This document shows, one piece after another, positions 7,661 through 16,490 of a stretch of DNA of 64,000 nucleotides (position 1 is the stretch's first letter; every line of letters begins with the position of its first letter). The notes below the pieces were generated by a model. That model made no database searches. It saw only the letters and a list, made by a program, of their open reading frames with translations, and had not been told where the DNA came from. Source of the DNA: Usitatibacter palustris (GTDB taxonomy: Bacteria; Pseudomonadota; Gammaproteobacteria; Burkholderiales; Usitatibacteraceae); the NCBI RefSeq assembly GCF_013003985.1, contig NZ_CP053073.1, forward strand, positions 1,860,001 to 1,924,000. Reading direction: 5' to 3'. The position numbers were made by a program, and so were the translations under genes.

Positions 7661-9539
7661 GGCGTGGGCCGTCGTGTTCGCGCTCGCCGCGGCAATGGGC
7701 GGCTGTTCGGGCGGCGGCAGTGTCGGCGCGACCGCCTGCGTAGGGGATTGCGCCACGCCGCAGAACTTCCTCACGGCCGACGACGTGCGGCGCGTCATCG
7801 CGCAGGCCGCAGGCGAAGCGCAGGCGCGCGGCAACCCGGCGACGATCGCCGTCGTCGATCGCGTCGGCAATGTCCTCGCCGTCTTCGCGATGACCGGCGC
7901 GCCCGCCACGGTGGCCACGAACGCGGGCTACGGCGTGACCGGAGGTCTCGATGGCATCGGCACCGGGGTCGTCCCTGCGTCGCTCGTGGCTATCACGAAA
8001 GCGCTGACCGGCGCGTATCTCTCGTCGGAAGGCAACGCGTTCTCGACGCGCACGGCGAGCCAGATCGTGCAGGAGCATTTCAACCCGACCGAATCGCAGC
8101 AGCCGTCGGGTCCGCTCTTCGGCGTGCAGTTCTCGCAGCTCTCCTGCAGCGACGTGAACCGCAACCTCGCGCATGGCAGCGTCGGCCCCAAGCGTTCGCC
8201 CCTCGGACTCGCGGCCGATCCGGGCGGCATCCCCCTCTACAAGAACGGCACGCTGGTCGGTGGCATCGGCGTCGAGGCGAACGCGCTCTACACACTGGAT
8301 CGCGACGTGACCAACATCGATGCCGACATCGAAGAGTCGATCGCGATGGCCGGCGGCACCGGCTTCGACGCGCCCGACGATCGCCGCGGCGAGCGCATCA
8401 CTGCCGACGGACGCACGTTCCGTTATCTCGATGCGCCTTCGCTCGTATCGAACCCCGCGAACGCGCCATCGTTCACCGCGCTGTCCGGATCGCTGGTCGC
8501 CGTCCCCGGATTCGTCGGCGCTTCGGTCGGCACCGGCACGGCGTTCGGCACCGCGGCCTCGGGCATCCGCGCCGATTCCGGCGTGCTCGGCGCGCTGGGC
8601 GCGTACGTGCTGGTCGATGCGGCGAATGCCAACCGCTATCCGCCGCAGGACGCGACCGAAGGCGGCCTCGTCGCCAATGATGTTCGCGCGATCCTCGGCG
8701 AGGCGCTCAAGGTCGCCAATCGCGCGCGGGCCCAGATTCGCCGCCCGCTCGGCTCGCCCGCGGAAGTGACGATCTCGGTCGTGGACTATCGCGGCATCAT
8801 CGTGGGCCTGGTGGGCACGCGCGACGCGCCCGTGTTCGGCATCGATGTCGCCGTGCAGAAGGCACGCGGCGCACTGCTCCTGTCGCATCCGCAAGCGGCG
8901 GCGCTATTCGCCGCGGCTCCGCCCGCGCAGTACGTGACTCCGGGGAACGCGAGCTCGAGCATCGCCGCGTATGCCACGGCGATGGGCACCTTCGCAGGCG
9001 AAGCCGGCGCGCTCAACGGCGCGGTCGCGTTTTCCACGCGGGCGATCGGCAACCTCCACCGGCCGATGTATCCGGACGGCATCGACGGAACGCCCAACGG
9101 CCCGTTGTCCAAGCCCATCGGCGCGTGGAGTCCGTTCAGCGTCGGGCTGCAACTCGATCTCGTCTACAACCAGTTCGTGAAGGCGCTCGGCGGCGACCTC
9201 GAGACCGGCTGCTCGGGGCGCTCGGCTTCGTCCTCGGCGCCCGGCATCGCGCTCGCGGCCAACGGCATCCAGATCTTTCCCGGCGGCGTGCCCATCTATC
9301 GCGGCGCGCAGCTCATCGGCGCTATCGGAATTTCCGGCGACGGCGTGGACCAGGACGACATGATCGCCTTCCTCGGGCTCGCGAATGCGGCGACGCTGCT
9401 CGGCAACGGCGTGGGCCACGCGCCCCCGGCCAGGCGCGCCGATGCGTTCTCGCCGCAGGGACTGCGCCTGCGCTATGTGCAGTGCCCGCAGTCTCCGTTC
9501 AACGGTTCGAGTGAGCAGAATGTCTGCGCGGGGCTTTAG
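7650..9539 (+). CDS. Lipoprotein with two GlcG/HbpS-like heme-binding domains
   Basis: A 629-residue protein. A TTG start at 7650, preceded by GGAAGGAG, gives the signal peptide MGARAWAVVFALAAAMGGC with a lipobox-like MGGC. Two GlcG/HbpS-type domains can be recognised. The first begins near residue 32 (LTADDVRRVIAQAAGEAQAR, then ATIAVVDRVGNVLAVFAM); the second begins near 338 (LVANDVRAILGEALKVANRA, then VTISVVDYRGIIVGLV). HbpS-type proteins bind heme or act as redox sensors. Here the likely site is the outer-membrane periplasmic face. Position between a periplasmic decaheme cytochrome and an outer-membrane barrel suggests assembly, heme handling or structural bridging; this is inference. Confidence 0.78.
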   Translation: MGARAWAVVFALAAAMGGCSGGGSVGATACVGDCATPQNFLTADDVRRVIAQAAGEAQARGNPATIAVVDRVGNVLAVFAMTGAPATVATNAGYGVTGGLDGIGTGVVPASLVAITKALTGAYLSSEGNAFSTRTASQIVQEHFNPTESQQPSGPLFGVQFSQLSCSDVNRNLAHGSVGPKRSPLGLAADPGGIPLYKNGTLVGGIGVEANALYTLDRDVTNIDADIEESIAMAGGTGFDAPDDRRGERITADGRTFRYLDAPSLVSNPANAPSFTALSGSLVAVPGFVGASVGTGTAFGTAASGIRADSGVLGALGAYVLVDAANANRYPPQDATEGGLVANDVRAILGEALKVANRARAQIRRPLGSPAEVTISVVDYRGIIVGLVGTRDAPVFGIDVAVQKARGALLLSHPQAAALFAAAPPAQYVTPGNASSSIAAYATAMGTFAGEAGALNGAVAFSTRAIGNLHRPMYPDGIDGTPNGPLSKPIGAWSPFSVGLQLDLVYNQFVKALGGDLETGCSGRSASSSAPGIALAANGIQIFPGGVPIYRGAQLIGAIGISGDGVDQDDMIAFLGLANAATLLGNGVGHAPPARRADAFSPQGLRLRYVQCPQSPFNGSSEQNVCAGL

Positions 9540-11292
9540 CATGATCGCGGCATTGCTCTTCGCCTGGCCGGCCGCGGCGCAGGAGGATCCCAAGCTCCCG
9601 CCCGAGAAGAAACTCGACGAGGAAATCAACCAGCGCCGACCCGGCCCCGGTGAGCCGCTGCGCTACGTGCCGCCGGTTCCCGATTCGCTGCAGGTGCCGC
9701 CGCCTCGGCCCTCGGAGCGCCGCGAGATGCTTCCCGTGCCCGACCGCTGGCGGATCATGCAGGCGCTCGGGTTCAAGTGGCCGTGGTACGACCCGTACAA
9801 CCAGAACGTGCTGAAAGGCGATCTGCCGATCCGCGCGCCCGACTGGTTCGTGAACGTGGGCGTGGTTTCCGACACGCTCTACGAAGCGCGCCGCCTGCCG
9901 ACACCCGTGGGTTCGCAACCGACGTCGCGCGATGGCGCGATCGACGTCTTCGGGCAGGGCAAGCAATCGACGTTTTCCGAAACGCTCATCGTTTCGCTCG
10001 CGCTCATCAAGGGGAACACGACCTTCAAGCCGCCGGACTACGAGTTCCGCATCGTCCCGGCGTTCAACTTCAATCGCTCGGAAGTCGAGGAGCTCCGCGC
10101 GCTGCGGGTCGATCCGCGGCAGGGCACGCGCCGCAGCGACAATCATGTCGGGCTGCAGGAAGCCTTCGCCGACGTGCACTTGCGAAATGTCTCGGATCGC
10201 TATGACTTCGACTCGATCCGTGTCGGCATCCAGCCGTTCATCTCCGACTTCCGCGGCTTCGTCTTCCAGGACGTGCCCTTCGGCGTGCGCCTCTTCGGCA
10301 CGCGCGACAACAACAAGTGGCAATACAACATCGGCTGGTTTCGCCGCCTCGAGAAGGACACGAACTCCGGCCTCAACGATCCCTGGACGGCGCCGCGCCG
10401 CGACGACACGTTCGTCGTGAACGCCTACCACCAGGATTTCCCCGTGCTGGGCTTCACCTCGCAAGCCACCGCGATCTACAACGTGAACCGCGACGGCGGC
10501 CGCGACTACTACAACAACAACGGCTTCCTCGAGCGGCCCGCGGTGATGGGCGATGCGCGGCCGCACGACTATCGCGTGGGCTATCTCGGCTACAGCGGCG
10601 ACGGGCACATCGGACGGTGGAACCTGTCCACATCCGTGTACGTCGCGTTGGGCCGCGACGAACGCCACCCGCTCGCACAACGTCCGCAGGACATCCGCGC
10701 CGCGTTCGCCGCCGCCGAGGTCTCGCGCGATTTCAGCTGGGCGCGCGTGCGCCTCAACGCGTTGCTGCAATCGGGCGACAAGGATCCGTTCGACGGCAAG
10801 GCGACCGGCTTCGACGCGATCCTCGAGAACCCGCAGTTCGCCGGCGCCGACACGAGCTTCTGGGTGCGCCAGGCCGTTCCGCTCGTCGGTGGCGGCGGGG
10901 TCGCGCTGTCGGGTCGCAACGGCGTGCTCGCTAGCCTGCGAAGCTCCAAGGACCAGGGGCAGTCGAACTTCGTGAATCCGGGCTTGCTGCTCCTGGGCGT
11001 GGGCGCGGATGCCGACCTTTCGCCGCAGGTGCGCGCGGTCGGCAATCTTTCGTACCTGCGCTTCCAGGACACGACGGTGCTGGGCGTCCTGCGCAACCAG
11101 GCGCCTCCCTCGCGCGAAGTCGGCTGGGATCTGTCGGGTGCCATCCAGTGGCGGCCGTTCATGTCGCAGAACATCGTGTTCAATGCGTCGGCCGCGGTGC
11201 TGCTGCCCGGCAAGGGCTTGAAGCAGCTCTATGACGAAGACAAGCGCGGGCCGCAGTACTCGGTGCTCGCGAACCTGGTGCTCTCGTTCTAA
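9520..11292 (+). CDS. Outer-membrane beta-barrel (porin-like) of the electron conduit
   Basis: A 590-residue exported protein. The ATG at 9520 gives the signal peptide MSARGFSMIAALLFAWPAAAQ, cleaved before EDP; it overlaps the previous gene by 20 bases. After a proline-rich segment (residues 20-75) the rest is a series of alternating amphipathic strands rich in Tyr, Phe, Arg and Asp, ending in YSVLANLVLSF with a C-terminal phenylalanine, the usual outer-membrane barrel end. No similarity to MtrB is obvious by eye. In context it is a good candidate for the sheath that lets cytochromes make contact through the outer membrane. Its TAA stop overlaps the next ATG (TAATG). Confidence 0.78.
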   Translation: MSARGFSMIAALLFAWPAAAQEDPKLPPEKKLDEEINQRRPGPGEPLRYVPPVPDSLQVPPPRPSERREMLPVPDRWRIMQALGFKWPWYDPYNQNVLKGDLPIRAPDWFVNVGVVSDTLYEARRLPTPVGSQPTSRDGAIDVFGQGKQSTFSETLIVSLALIKGNTTFKPPDYEFRIVPAFNFNRSEVEELRALRVDPRQGTRRSDNHVGLQEAFADVHLRNVSDRYDFDSIRVGIQPFISDFRGFVFQDVPFGVRLFGTRDNNKWQYNIGWFRRLEKDTNSGLNDPWTAPRRDDTFVVNAYHQDFPVLGFTSQATAIYNVNRDGGRDYYNNNGFLERPAVMGDARPHDYRVGYLGYSGDGHIGRWNLSTSVYVALGRDERHPLAQRPQDIRAAFAAAEVSRDFSWARVRLNALLQSGDKDPFDGKATGFDAILENPQFAGADTSFWVRQAVPLVGGGGVALSGRNGVLASLRSSKDQGQSNFVNPGLLLLGVGADADLSPQVRAVGNLSYLRFQDTTVLGVLRNQAPPSREVGWDLSGAIQWRPFMSQNIVFNASAAVLLPGKGLKQLYDEDKRGPQYSVLANLVLSF

Positions 11293-14200
11293 TGCAAAGG
11301 CAAAGGCAAATCTTGAAACACGGAGGACACGGAGGGCACAGAGGAGGGGAGGTTGGCGCCATCCACGACGACTCTCGGCATGGAAGCGCATCCTCGTGCG
11401 GAATCCACGCCAATTCCAAGTTCAGGTCCAGGTTCACGAGTATTCCCGACGCCGCCGTCCTCCTTCCCTCCGTGCCCTCCGTGTCCTCCGTGTTTCAAGG
11501 TTTGGCCTTTGCCTTTGCTCTTGCCTTTACTTTCCACGGTTTCGCGAGCCCGCCGGCACCTGCGGCGCAATCCGTCGCGGAAGCGGAGAGGAAGTCCTTC
11601 GGCTGCATGAGCTGCCACACCACGACCGACCGCCACACGATGCACCAGAACCCCGCGGTCATCCTTGGCTGCACCGATTGCCACGGCGGCGATCCCGCGG
11701 TCACCGCGAAGGAAGGCCAGTCGGCCGATCGCGAGCTCATCGCGAAGGCGCATGTGTTGCCGCGCTACCCGGTGGCGTGGGACTGGCCTTCGAGCGCCAC
11801 GCCCGAGCGAACCTACACGCTGCTCAACAAGGAAGCGCCCGAATACATCCGCTTCATCAATCCGGGCGATCTTCGCGTCGCGCGCGAATCGTGCGGCGCG
11901 TGCCACCTCGGGATCATCCAGGCCTCCGAACGCAGCCTCATGTCCACCTCGGCCATGCTGTGGGGTGGTGCGGCGTACAACAACGGGATCCTGCCGTACA
12001 AGCGCTACATCCTCGGCGAGGCGTACACGCGCGAAGGCGAGGGCGCTTCGCTCGTGGCACCCGTACAACCCGATGTGTTCCTTACCAGCAAGGGACTGCT
12101 GCCGAGCCTCACGGCGCTCCCGGCGTGGGAGAGCGTTGCGCCGGCGGACATCTTCCGCGTGTTCGAGCGCGGCGGAAAAGTGATCTCGACGCAATTCCCG
12201 GAGATCGGGCTGCCCAACAACACGGGCGCGATCCAGAAGCTCGACGAGCCGGGCCGCCCCGACATCCGCCAGTCGAATCGCGGTCCCGGAACCGGAAGCC
12301 GCATCGCCGTGCCGCTGATCAACGTCGCGAAGACGCGCCTCAACGACCCACACCTGTGGTTCATGGGAACGAACGAGCAGCCGGGCGACTATCGCTCGTC
12401 GGGTTGCACGGCGTGCCACACCGTGTACGCAAACGACCGCGATGCGAAGCACTCGGGGATCTACGCGAAGTTCGGCCACACGGGGAAGACCGCGACGAAG
12501 GATCCGACGATTCCGAAGGAGAAATCGGGACACCCGATCCGCCATGAGTTCACGCGCGCGATTCCCTCGTCGCAATGCATGGTCTGCCATATGCACCAGC
12601 CCAACATCTTCGTGAACTCGTACTACGGCGCGATCATGTGGGACTACGAGGCCGATGCGCCGCACATGTGGCCGGAAAAGCAGAAGTACCCGACAGACGC
12701 CGAGGCGCGGAAGATCCTCGACCGCAACCCCGAGGAGGCGGCCATCCGCGGCAAGTGGGGCGATCCGGAGTTCCTGAAGGAAGTCTCCGCGCTCAATCCG
12801 AAGCTGAAGGACACGCAATTCGCCGATTACCACGGCCACGGCTGGAATTTCCGCGCGGTGTTCAAGCGCGATCGCAAGGGCGCGCTCCTCGACAAGGACG
12901 GGCGCGAGGTGTCCGACGAGGATCCACTCAAGTTCAAGAAGGCGCAGCACCTCACCTCGATCCACCTCGATGTCGGCATGCACTGCGTGGACTGCCACTT
13001 CGCGCAGGACATGCACGGCAACGGCCACATCTACGGCGAAGTCGCGGCCGCGGTCGAGGTCGATTGCGCCGACTGCCACGGAACGGCGGACAAGTATCCG
13101 GCGCTGCGCACCTCGGGGCCGGCCGCGCGTCCCGGTGGAATGGACATGGCGCTGCTGCGCACGCAGGACGGCCGCAAGCGCTTCGAGTGGCGCGGCGGCG
13201 CGCTCTACCAGCGCTCGGCGCTCGATCCCGAGCTCGAATGGAAGATGTCGCTCGTGAAGGACTCGGTGACGCCGGGCCACGCCGACTACAACTCGAAGGC
13301 CGCGCGCGCGAAGCTGATGAAGTCGGGCGAAGCGGGGCAGAACGGCGAATGGGGCCCGGGCGCGAAGGACTACGCGCACGGCAACGACAAGATGACGTGC
13401 TTCTCGTGCCACCTCTCATGGACCACGAGCTGCAGCGGCTGCCACCTGCCGATCCAGGCGAACTGGAAGACCGAGCGGCTGCATTACGACGGCGGCGAGA
13501 CGCGCAATTTCGCGACCTACAACCCGCAGGTCGCGCGCGACGACATGTTCCAACTGGGCAAGCACGGGCCGGTGAAGGGCTCGCGCATCGCGCCGGTGCG
13601 GTCATCCTCGGCGCTCGTGCTCTCCTCGACCAACATCAACCGCGAGCGCATCTACATCCAGCAGGCGCCGATCGCGGCGAGCGGTTTCTCCTCGCAGGCC
13701 TTCGCGCCGCACTACCCGCACACCGAACGCAAGACCGAGACCAAGGGCTGCTCGGATTGCCACGTGTCCAACGCGGGCGACAACAACGCGATCGTGGCGC
13801 AGACGATGCTGCAGGGCACGGGCTACGTGAACTTCGTGGGCTTCAATGCCTGGGTTGGCGCCGAGAAGCACGTGCAAGCGGTGCAGGTTACGGAGTGGGA
13901 CGAGCCGCAAGCCGTGATCGGCAGCTACCTGCATCGCTATGCCTATCCGGATTGGTTCGCGGACCACGAGAAGCGCGGCGCGCGGCTGCCCGAGGCCCAC
14001 GACCACGCGAGCGGCGGGCCGGCTTCGTGCGTGGCGCTTCGCGGCGAATATCTCTTCGCGGCGGAGGGTGCGGGCGGCCTTCGCGTCTACGACGTCGCCA
14101 ATATCGCCAACAAGGGCGTGTCGCAGCGCATCGTGACCGCGCCGTTTTCGCCGCTGGGGCACGACACGCACGTCGCCTCGAAGGACGCGACCTGCGTCGC

Positions 14201-15164
14201 GTTGCCCACGAACCAGCCGATCGCTCCGCTGCGCAACACGGGCGAGCTGATGCGCGAGACGAACCAGGAGCAACCGTTCCTGCCGATCTACAACTACGCG
14301 GTGATCACGGACGCGGTCGAGGGACTGATCGTGGTCGACGTGAACACGCTCGCCGACGGCGAGCCGCGCAACAACTTCCTCAAGCGCGCCGCGACGTGGA
14401 ACGAAGGCGGCGTGCTCACCGGCGCGCGTCACCTCACGCTGGCCGGTCCGACCGCTTATGTCGCCACCGACGCCGGGATCGTCGTCGTGGACCTCGCCGA
14501 TCCGCTCAAGCCGAAGCTGGCCGCGCAGGTTGCGATGCCCGGGGCGCGCGCCTCGGCGATCCAGTTCCGCTATCTCTTCGTGGTGACGGCCGAGGGACTG
14601 CGCGTCGTCGATGTCACGGTGCCCGCGAAGGCGAAGCGCCTCGAGGCACTCGTGCCGCTCGCGGATGCGCGCCGCGTGTACGTCGCGCGCACCTACGCGT
14701 ACGTGGCGGCGGGCCGCGAAGGGCTTGCGATCGTCGATGTCGAACGCCCCGAGAAGCCGCAGCTGCATGCGAAGTTCACGGCCGAGGGCAAGCTCGGCGA
14801 TGCGCGCGACGTGATCGTTGCCTCCACGAATGCATCGGCGTTCGCGTACGTGGCCGACGGCGCGAACGGGCTCAAGGTCGTGCAGCTCACCTCGCCCGAA
14901 AGCCAGCCGCGGTTTTACGGATACAGCCCCGAGCCGCGCCCGAAGCTCGTCGCCTGGCGCGAGACCGCATCGCCCGCGCTCTCGCTTGCCAAGGGGCTCG
15001 AGCGCGATCGCGCCGTGGACGAATCCGGCGGACAGATCGCGGTGTTCGGACGTATCGGCTCGCGCCCCTTCACCCTGGAGGAGCAGCGCCGTTTCTACCT
15101 TCGCAAGGACGGCACCGCGTGGACGGTGGACGATGTCGGCAAGCCTGGAGACTTCAGGAAATGA
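11292..15164 (+). CDS. Ten-heme cytochrome c fused to a C-terminal LVIVD beta-propeller
   Basis: The longest frame encodes 1290 residues. Ten CxxCH sites lie between residue 105 and about 820: CMSCH, CTDCH, CGACH, CTACH, CMVCH, CVDCH, CADCH, CFSCH, CSGCH and CSDCH. From about 905 to 1210 there are LVIVD-type propeller repeats, for example GIVVVDLADPLKPKLAAQV and GLAIVDVERPEKPQLHAKF. The ATG at 11292 overlaps the upstream stop (TAATG). However the plausible signal peptide (VFQGLAFAFALAFTFHGFA) begins only near residue 67, so in-repeat GTG codons at 11472, 11481 or 11490 are real alternatives. The size and position after the barrel gene suggest a surface or outer-membrane terminal reductase/oxidase; substrate unknown. 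Confidence 0.85.
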   Translation: MQRQRQILKHGGHGGHRGGEVGAIHDDSRHGSASSCGIHANSKFRSRFTSIPDAAVLLPSVPSVSSVFQGLAFAFALAFTFHGFASPPAPAAQSVAEAERKSFGCMSCHTTTDRHTMHQNPAVILGCTDCHGGDPAVTAKEGQSADRELIAKAHVLPRYPVAWDWPSSATPERTYTLLNKEAPEYIRFINPGDLRVARESCGACHLGIIQASERSLMSTSAMLWGGAAYNNGILPYKRYILGEAYTREGEGASLVAPVQPDVFLTSKGLLPSLTALPAWESVAPADIFRVFERGGKVISTQFPEIGLPNNTGAIQKLDEPGRPDIRQSNRGPGTGSRIAVPLINVAKTRLNDPHLWFMGTNEQPGDYRSSGCTACHTVYANDRDAKHSGIYAKFGHTGKTATKDPTIPKEKSGHPIRHEFTRAIPSSQCMVCHMHQPNIFVNSYYGAIMWDYEADAPHMWPEKQKYPTDAEARKILDRNPEEAAIRGKWGDPEFLKEVSALNPKLKDTQFADYHGHGWNFRAVFKRDRKGALLDKDGREVSDEDPLKFKKAQHLTSIHLDVGMHCVDCHFAQDMHGNGHIYGEVAAAVEVDCADCHGTADKYPALRTSGPAARPGGMDMALLRTQDGRKRFEWRGGALYQRSALDPELEWKMSLVKDSVTPGHADYNSKAARAKLMKSGEAGQNGEWGPGAKDYAHGNDKMTCFSCHLSWTTSCSGCHLPIQANWKTERLHYDGGETRNFATYNPQVARDDMFQLGKHGPVKGSRIAPVRSSSALVLSSTNINRERIYIQQAPIAASGFSSQAFAPHYPHTERKTETKGCSDCHVSNAGDNNAIVAQTMLQGTGYVNFVGFNAWVGAEKHVQAVQVTEWDEPQAVIGSYLHRYAYPDWFADHEKRGARLPEAHDHASGGPASCVALRGEYLFAAEGAGGLRVYDVANIANKGVSQRIVTAPFSPLGHDTHVASKDATCVALPTNQPIAPLRNTGELMRETNQEQPFLPIYNYAVITDAVEGLIVVDVNTLADGEPRNNFLKRAATWNEGGVLTGARHLTLAGPTAYVATDAGIVVVDLADPLKPKLAAQVAMPGARASAIQFRYLFVVTAEGLRVVDVTVPAKAKRLEALVPLADARRVYVARTYAYVAAGREGLAIVDVERPEKPQLHAKFTAEGKLGDARDVIVASTNASAFAYVADGANGLKVVQLTSPESQPRFYGYSPEPRPKLVAWRETASPALSLAKGLERDRAVDESGGQIAVFGRIGSRPFTLEEQRRFYLRKDGTAWTVDDVGKPGDFRK
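11293..11518. repeat. Long inverted repeat of the ACGGAGG type
   Basis: Left arm about 11293-11352 and right arm about 11463-11518 are near-perfect reverse complements. Both contain GCAAAGGCAAAGG, TTGAAACACGGAGGACACGG and AGGGCAC in mirrored order, separated by about 110 bases of unrelated sequence. Similar CACGGAGGACACGGAGG repeats are scattered in many bacterial genomes. The element begins at the start codon of the following cytochrome gene, and its right arm encodes the hydrophobic part of that protein's apparent signal peptide. Confidence 0.85.
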
Positions 15165-16486
15165 GAACTGTCATCCCGAGCCCCGCGTGGTTGCTGTTTG
15201 CGCTGCTGTTCCTCGCGAGGGATCTGCTTGCCCAGCCGCTTCCCTACGAATCCAAGGCCACGACGCTGGGCGTGGTGAATTGCGCCAACAGCCTGTGCCA
15301 CGGGTCGGTGACGACGTGGAAGGGCTCCAACATCCTGCAGAGCGAATACGTGACGTGGTCGCGCGTGGACAAGCATGCGAGCAAGGCCTATCCGGTGCTG
15401 CTCAACGAACGCTCGCAGCGCATCGCGAAGAACCTCGGCCTCGCGCAACCGGCGCACCAGACGAAGCTCTGCCTCGATTGCCACACGCATAATCCCGCGC
15501 TCGGACAACGCGGCGAGCGCTTCAAGATCTCCGACGGGGTGAGCTGCGAGGCGTGCCACGGTCCGGCCGAGGGCTGGATCAAGTCGCACGTCGCGCCGGG
15601 CGCGACGCACGCGGATAACCTGAAGGCGGGCCTCTACCCGACGAGCGAGCCGGTGGCGATGGCGAAGCTGTGCCTGTCGTGCCATTTCGGCAACAAGGAC
15701 AAGTTCGTCACGCACAAGCTGATGGGCGCGGGGCATCCGCGCATGAGCTTCGAGCTCGACACCTTCTCGCAGACCGAGCCGCCGCACTTCGTGATCGACG
15801 AGGACTGGCAGAAGAGGAAGCGCCGCTGGGACGGCGTGCGAGTGTGGGCGATCGGCCAGGCGCTCGCCGCGCAGGAGCTGATCGACGTGCTCCTCGACCC
15901 GAAGCGAAGCCGCGACGGCCTGTTCCCCGAGCTGGTCGTCTTCGACTGCCACGCCTGCCATCACCCGATGTCGGATGTCCGCTGGACGCCGCGGCAGGGG
16001 ACGCGCCCGGGTGCCATTCGCCTCAACGACGCGAACCTGCTGATGCTGCGCCAGATCGTGCGGCGCACGTTCCCCGACGGCGACGAGAAGAACTTCAACG
16101 ACCTTGTCTCGACCATGCACAAGGCGGTGGCGGGCGAGGGCGGGGATGCGCTGGATGCGGCCCGGAAGCTGCGCGTCGGCCTCGACCTCACGATCGAGAA
16201 GCTGCGCACCCGCGACTTCACCGCGGCGGACCTGCGCGCGATGCTCGAGGGCCTCATCGACGACGGGCTCGCGGGCCAGTACACCGATTACGCGGGCGCG
16301 GAGCAGGCCACGATGGCGATCGGCTCCGTGCTCAATTTCCTCGCGAAGCGCGGCGAGCTGCCCGCGGTGCGCGAGGCCAATGCCGCGCTCGACCGCGTCC
16401 ATGAAACCGTGCGCGACGACGAGAAGTACCGGCCCGAACGATTCAGGGCCGCGCTCGCCGATCTGCGCAAGACCGTCCGGAGATGA
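15161..16486 (+). CDS. Cytochrome c554-like multiheme cytochrome
   Basis: A 441-residue exported cytochrome (signal peptide about residues 1-25, LLFALLFLARDLLAQ). Four canonical heme sites are visible: CLDCH, CEACH, CLSCH and CHACH. A fifth candidate near the mature N-terminus, CANSLCH, has four residues between the cysteines instead of two. The order and the CEACHGPAEGW segment resemble the cytochrome c554 family. The C-terminal 160 residues are heme-free and helical. The ATG overlaps the preceding stop (ATGA) and is preceded by AGGAA. It probably serves as a mobile or docking electron carrier in this operon. Confidence 0.83.
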   Translation: MRTVIPSPAWLLFALLFLARDLLAQPLPYESKATTLGVVNCANSLCHGSVTTWKGSNILQSEYVTWSRVDKHASKAYPVLLNERSQRIAKNLGLAQPAHQTKLCLDCHTHNPALGQRGERFKISDGVSCEACHGPAEGWIKSHVAPGATHADNLKAGLYPTSEPVAMAKLCLSCHFGNKDKFVTHKLMGAGHPRMSFELDTFSQTEPPHFVIDEDWQKRKRRWDGVRVWAIGQALAAQELIDVLLDPKRSRDGLFPELVVFDCHACHHPMSDVRWTPRQGTRPGAIRLNDANLLMLRQIVRRTFPDGDEKNFNDLVSTMHKAVAGEGGDALDAARKLRVGLDLTIEKLRTRDFTAADLRAMLEGLIDDGLAGQYTDYAGAEQATMAIGSVLNFLAKRGELPAVREANAALDRVHETVRDDEKYRPERFRAALADLRKTVRR

Positions 16487-16490
16487 AACG

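Noticed and set aside
5915..7918. 667-residue open frame on the minus strand
   Set aside because: It is the antisense shadow of the decaheme cytochrome gene; the translation is Arg/His/Ala-rich with no domain, while the plus strand has ten heme motifs.
12575..16486. 1303-residue open frame on the plus strand
   Set aside because: Its first 860 residues are a +1 frame shadow of the LVIVD cytochrome; only the part from 15161 is a real gene (the c554-like cytochrome).
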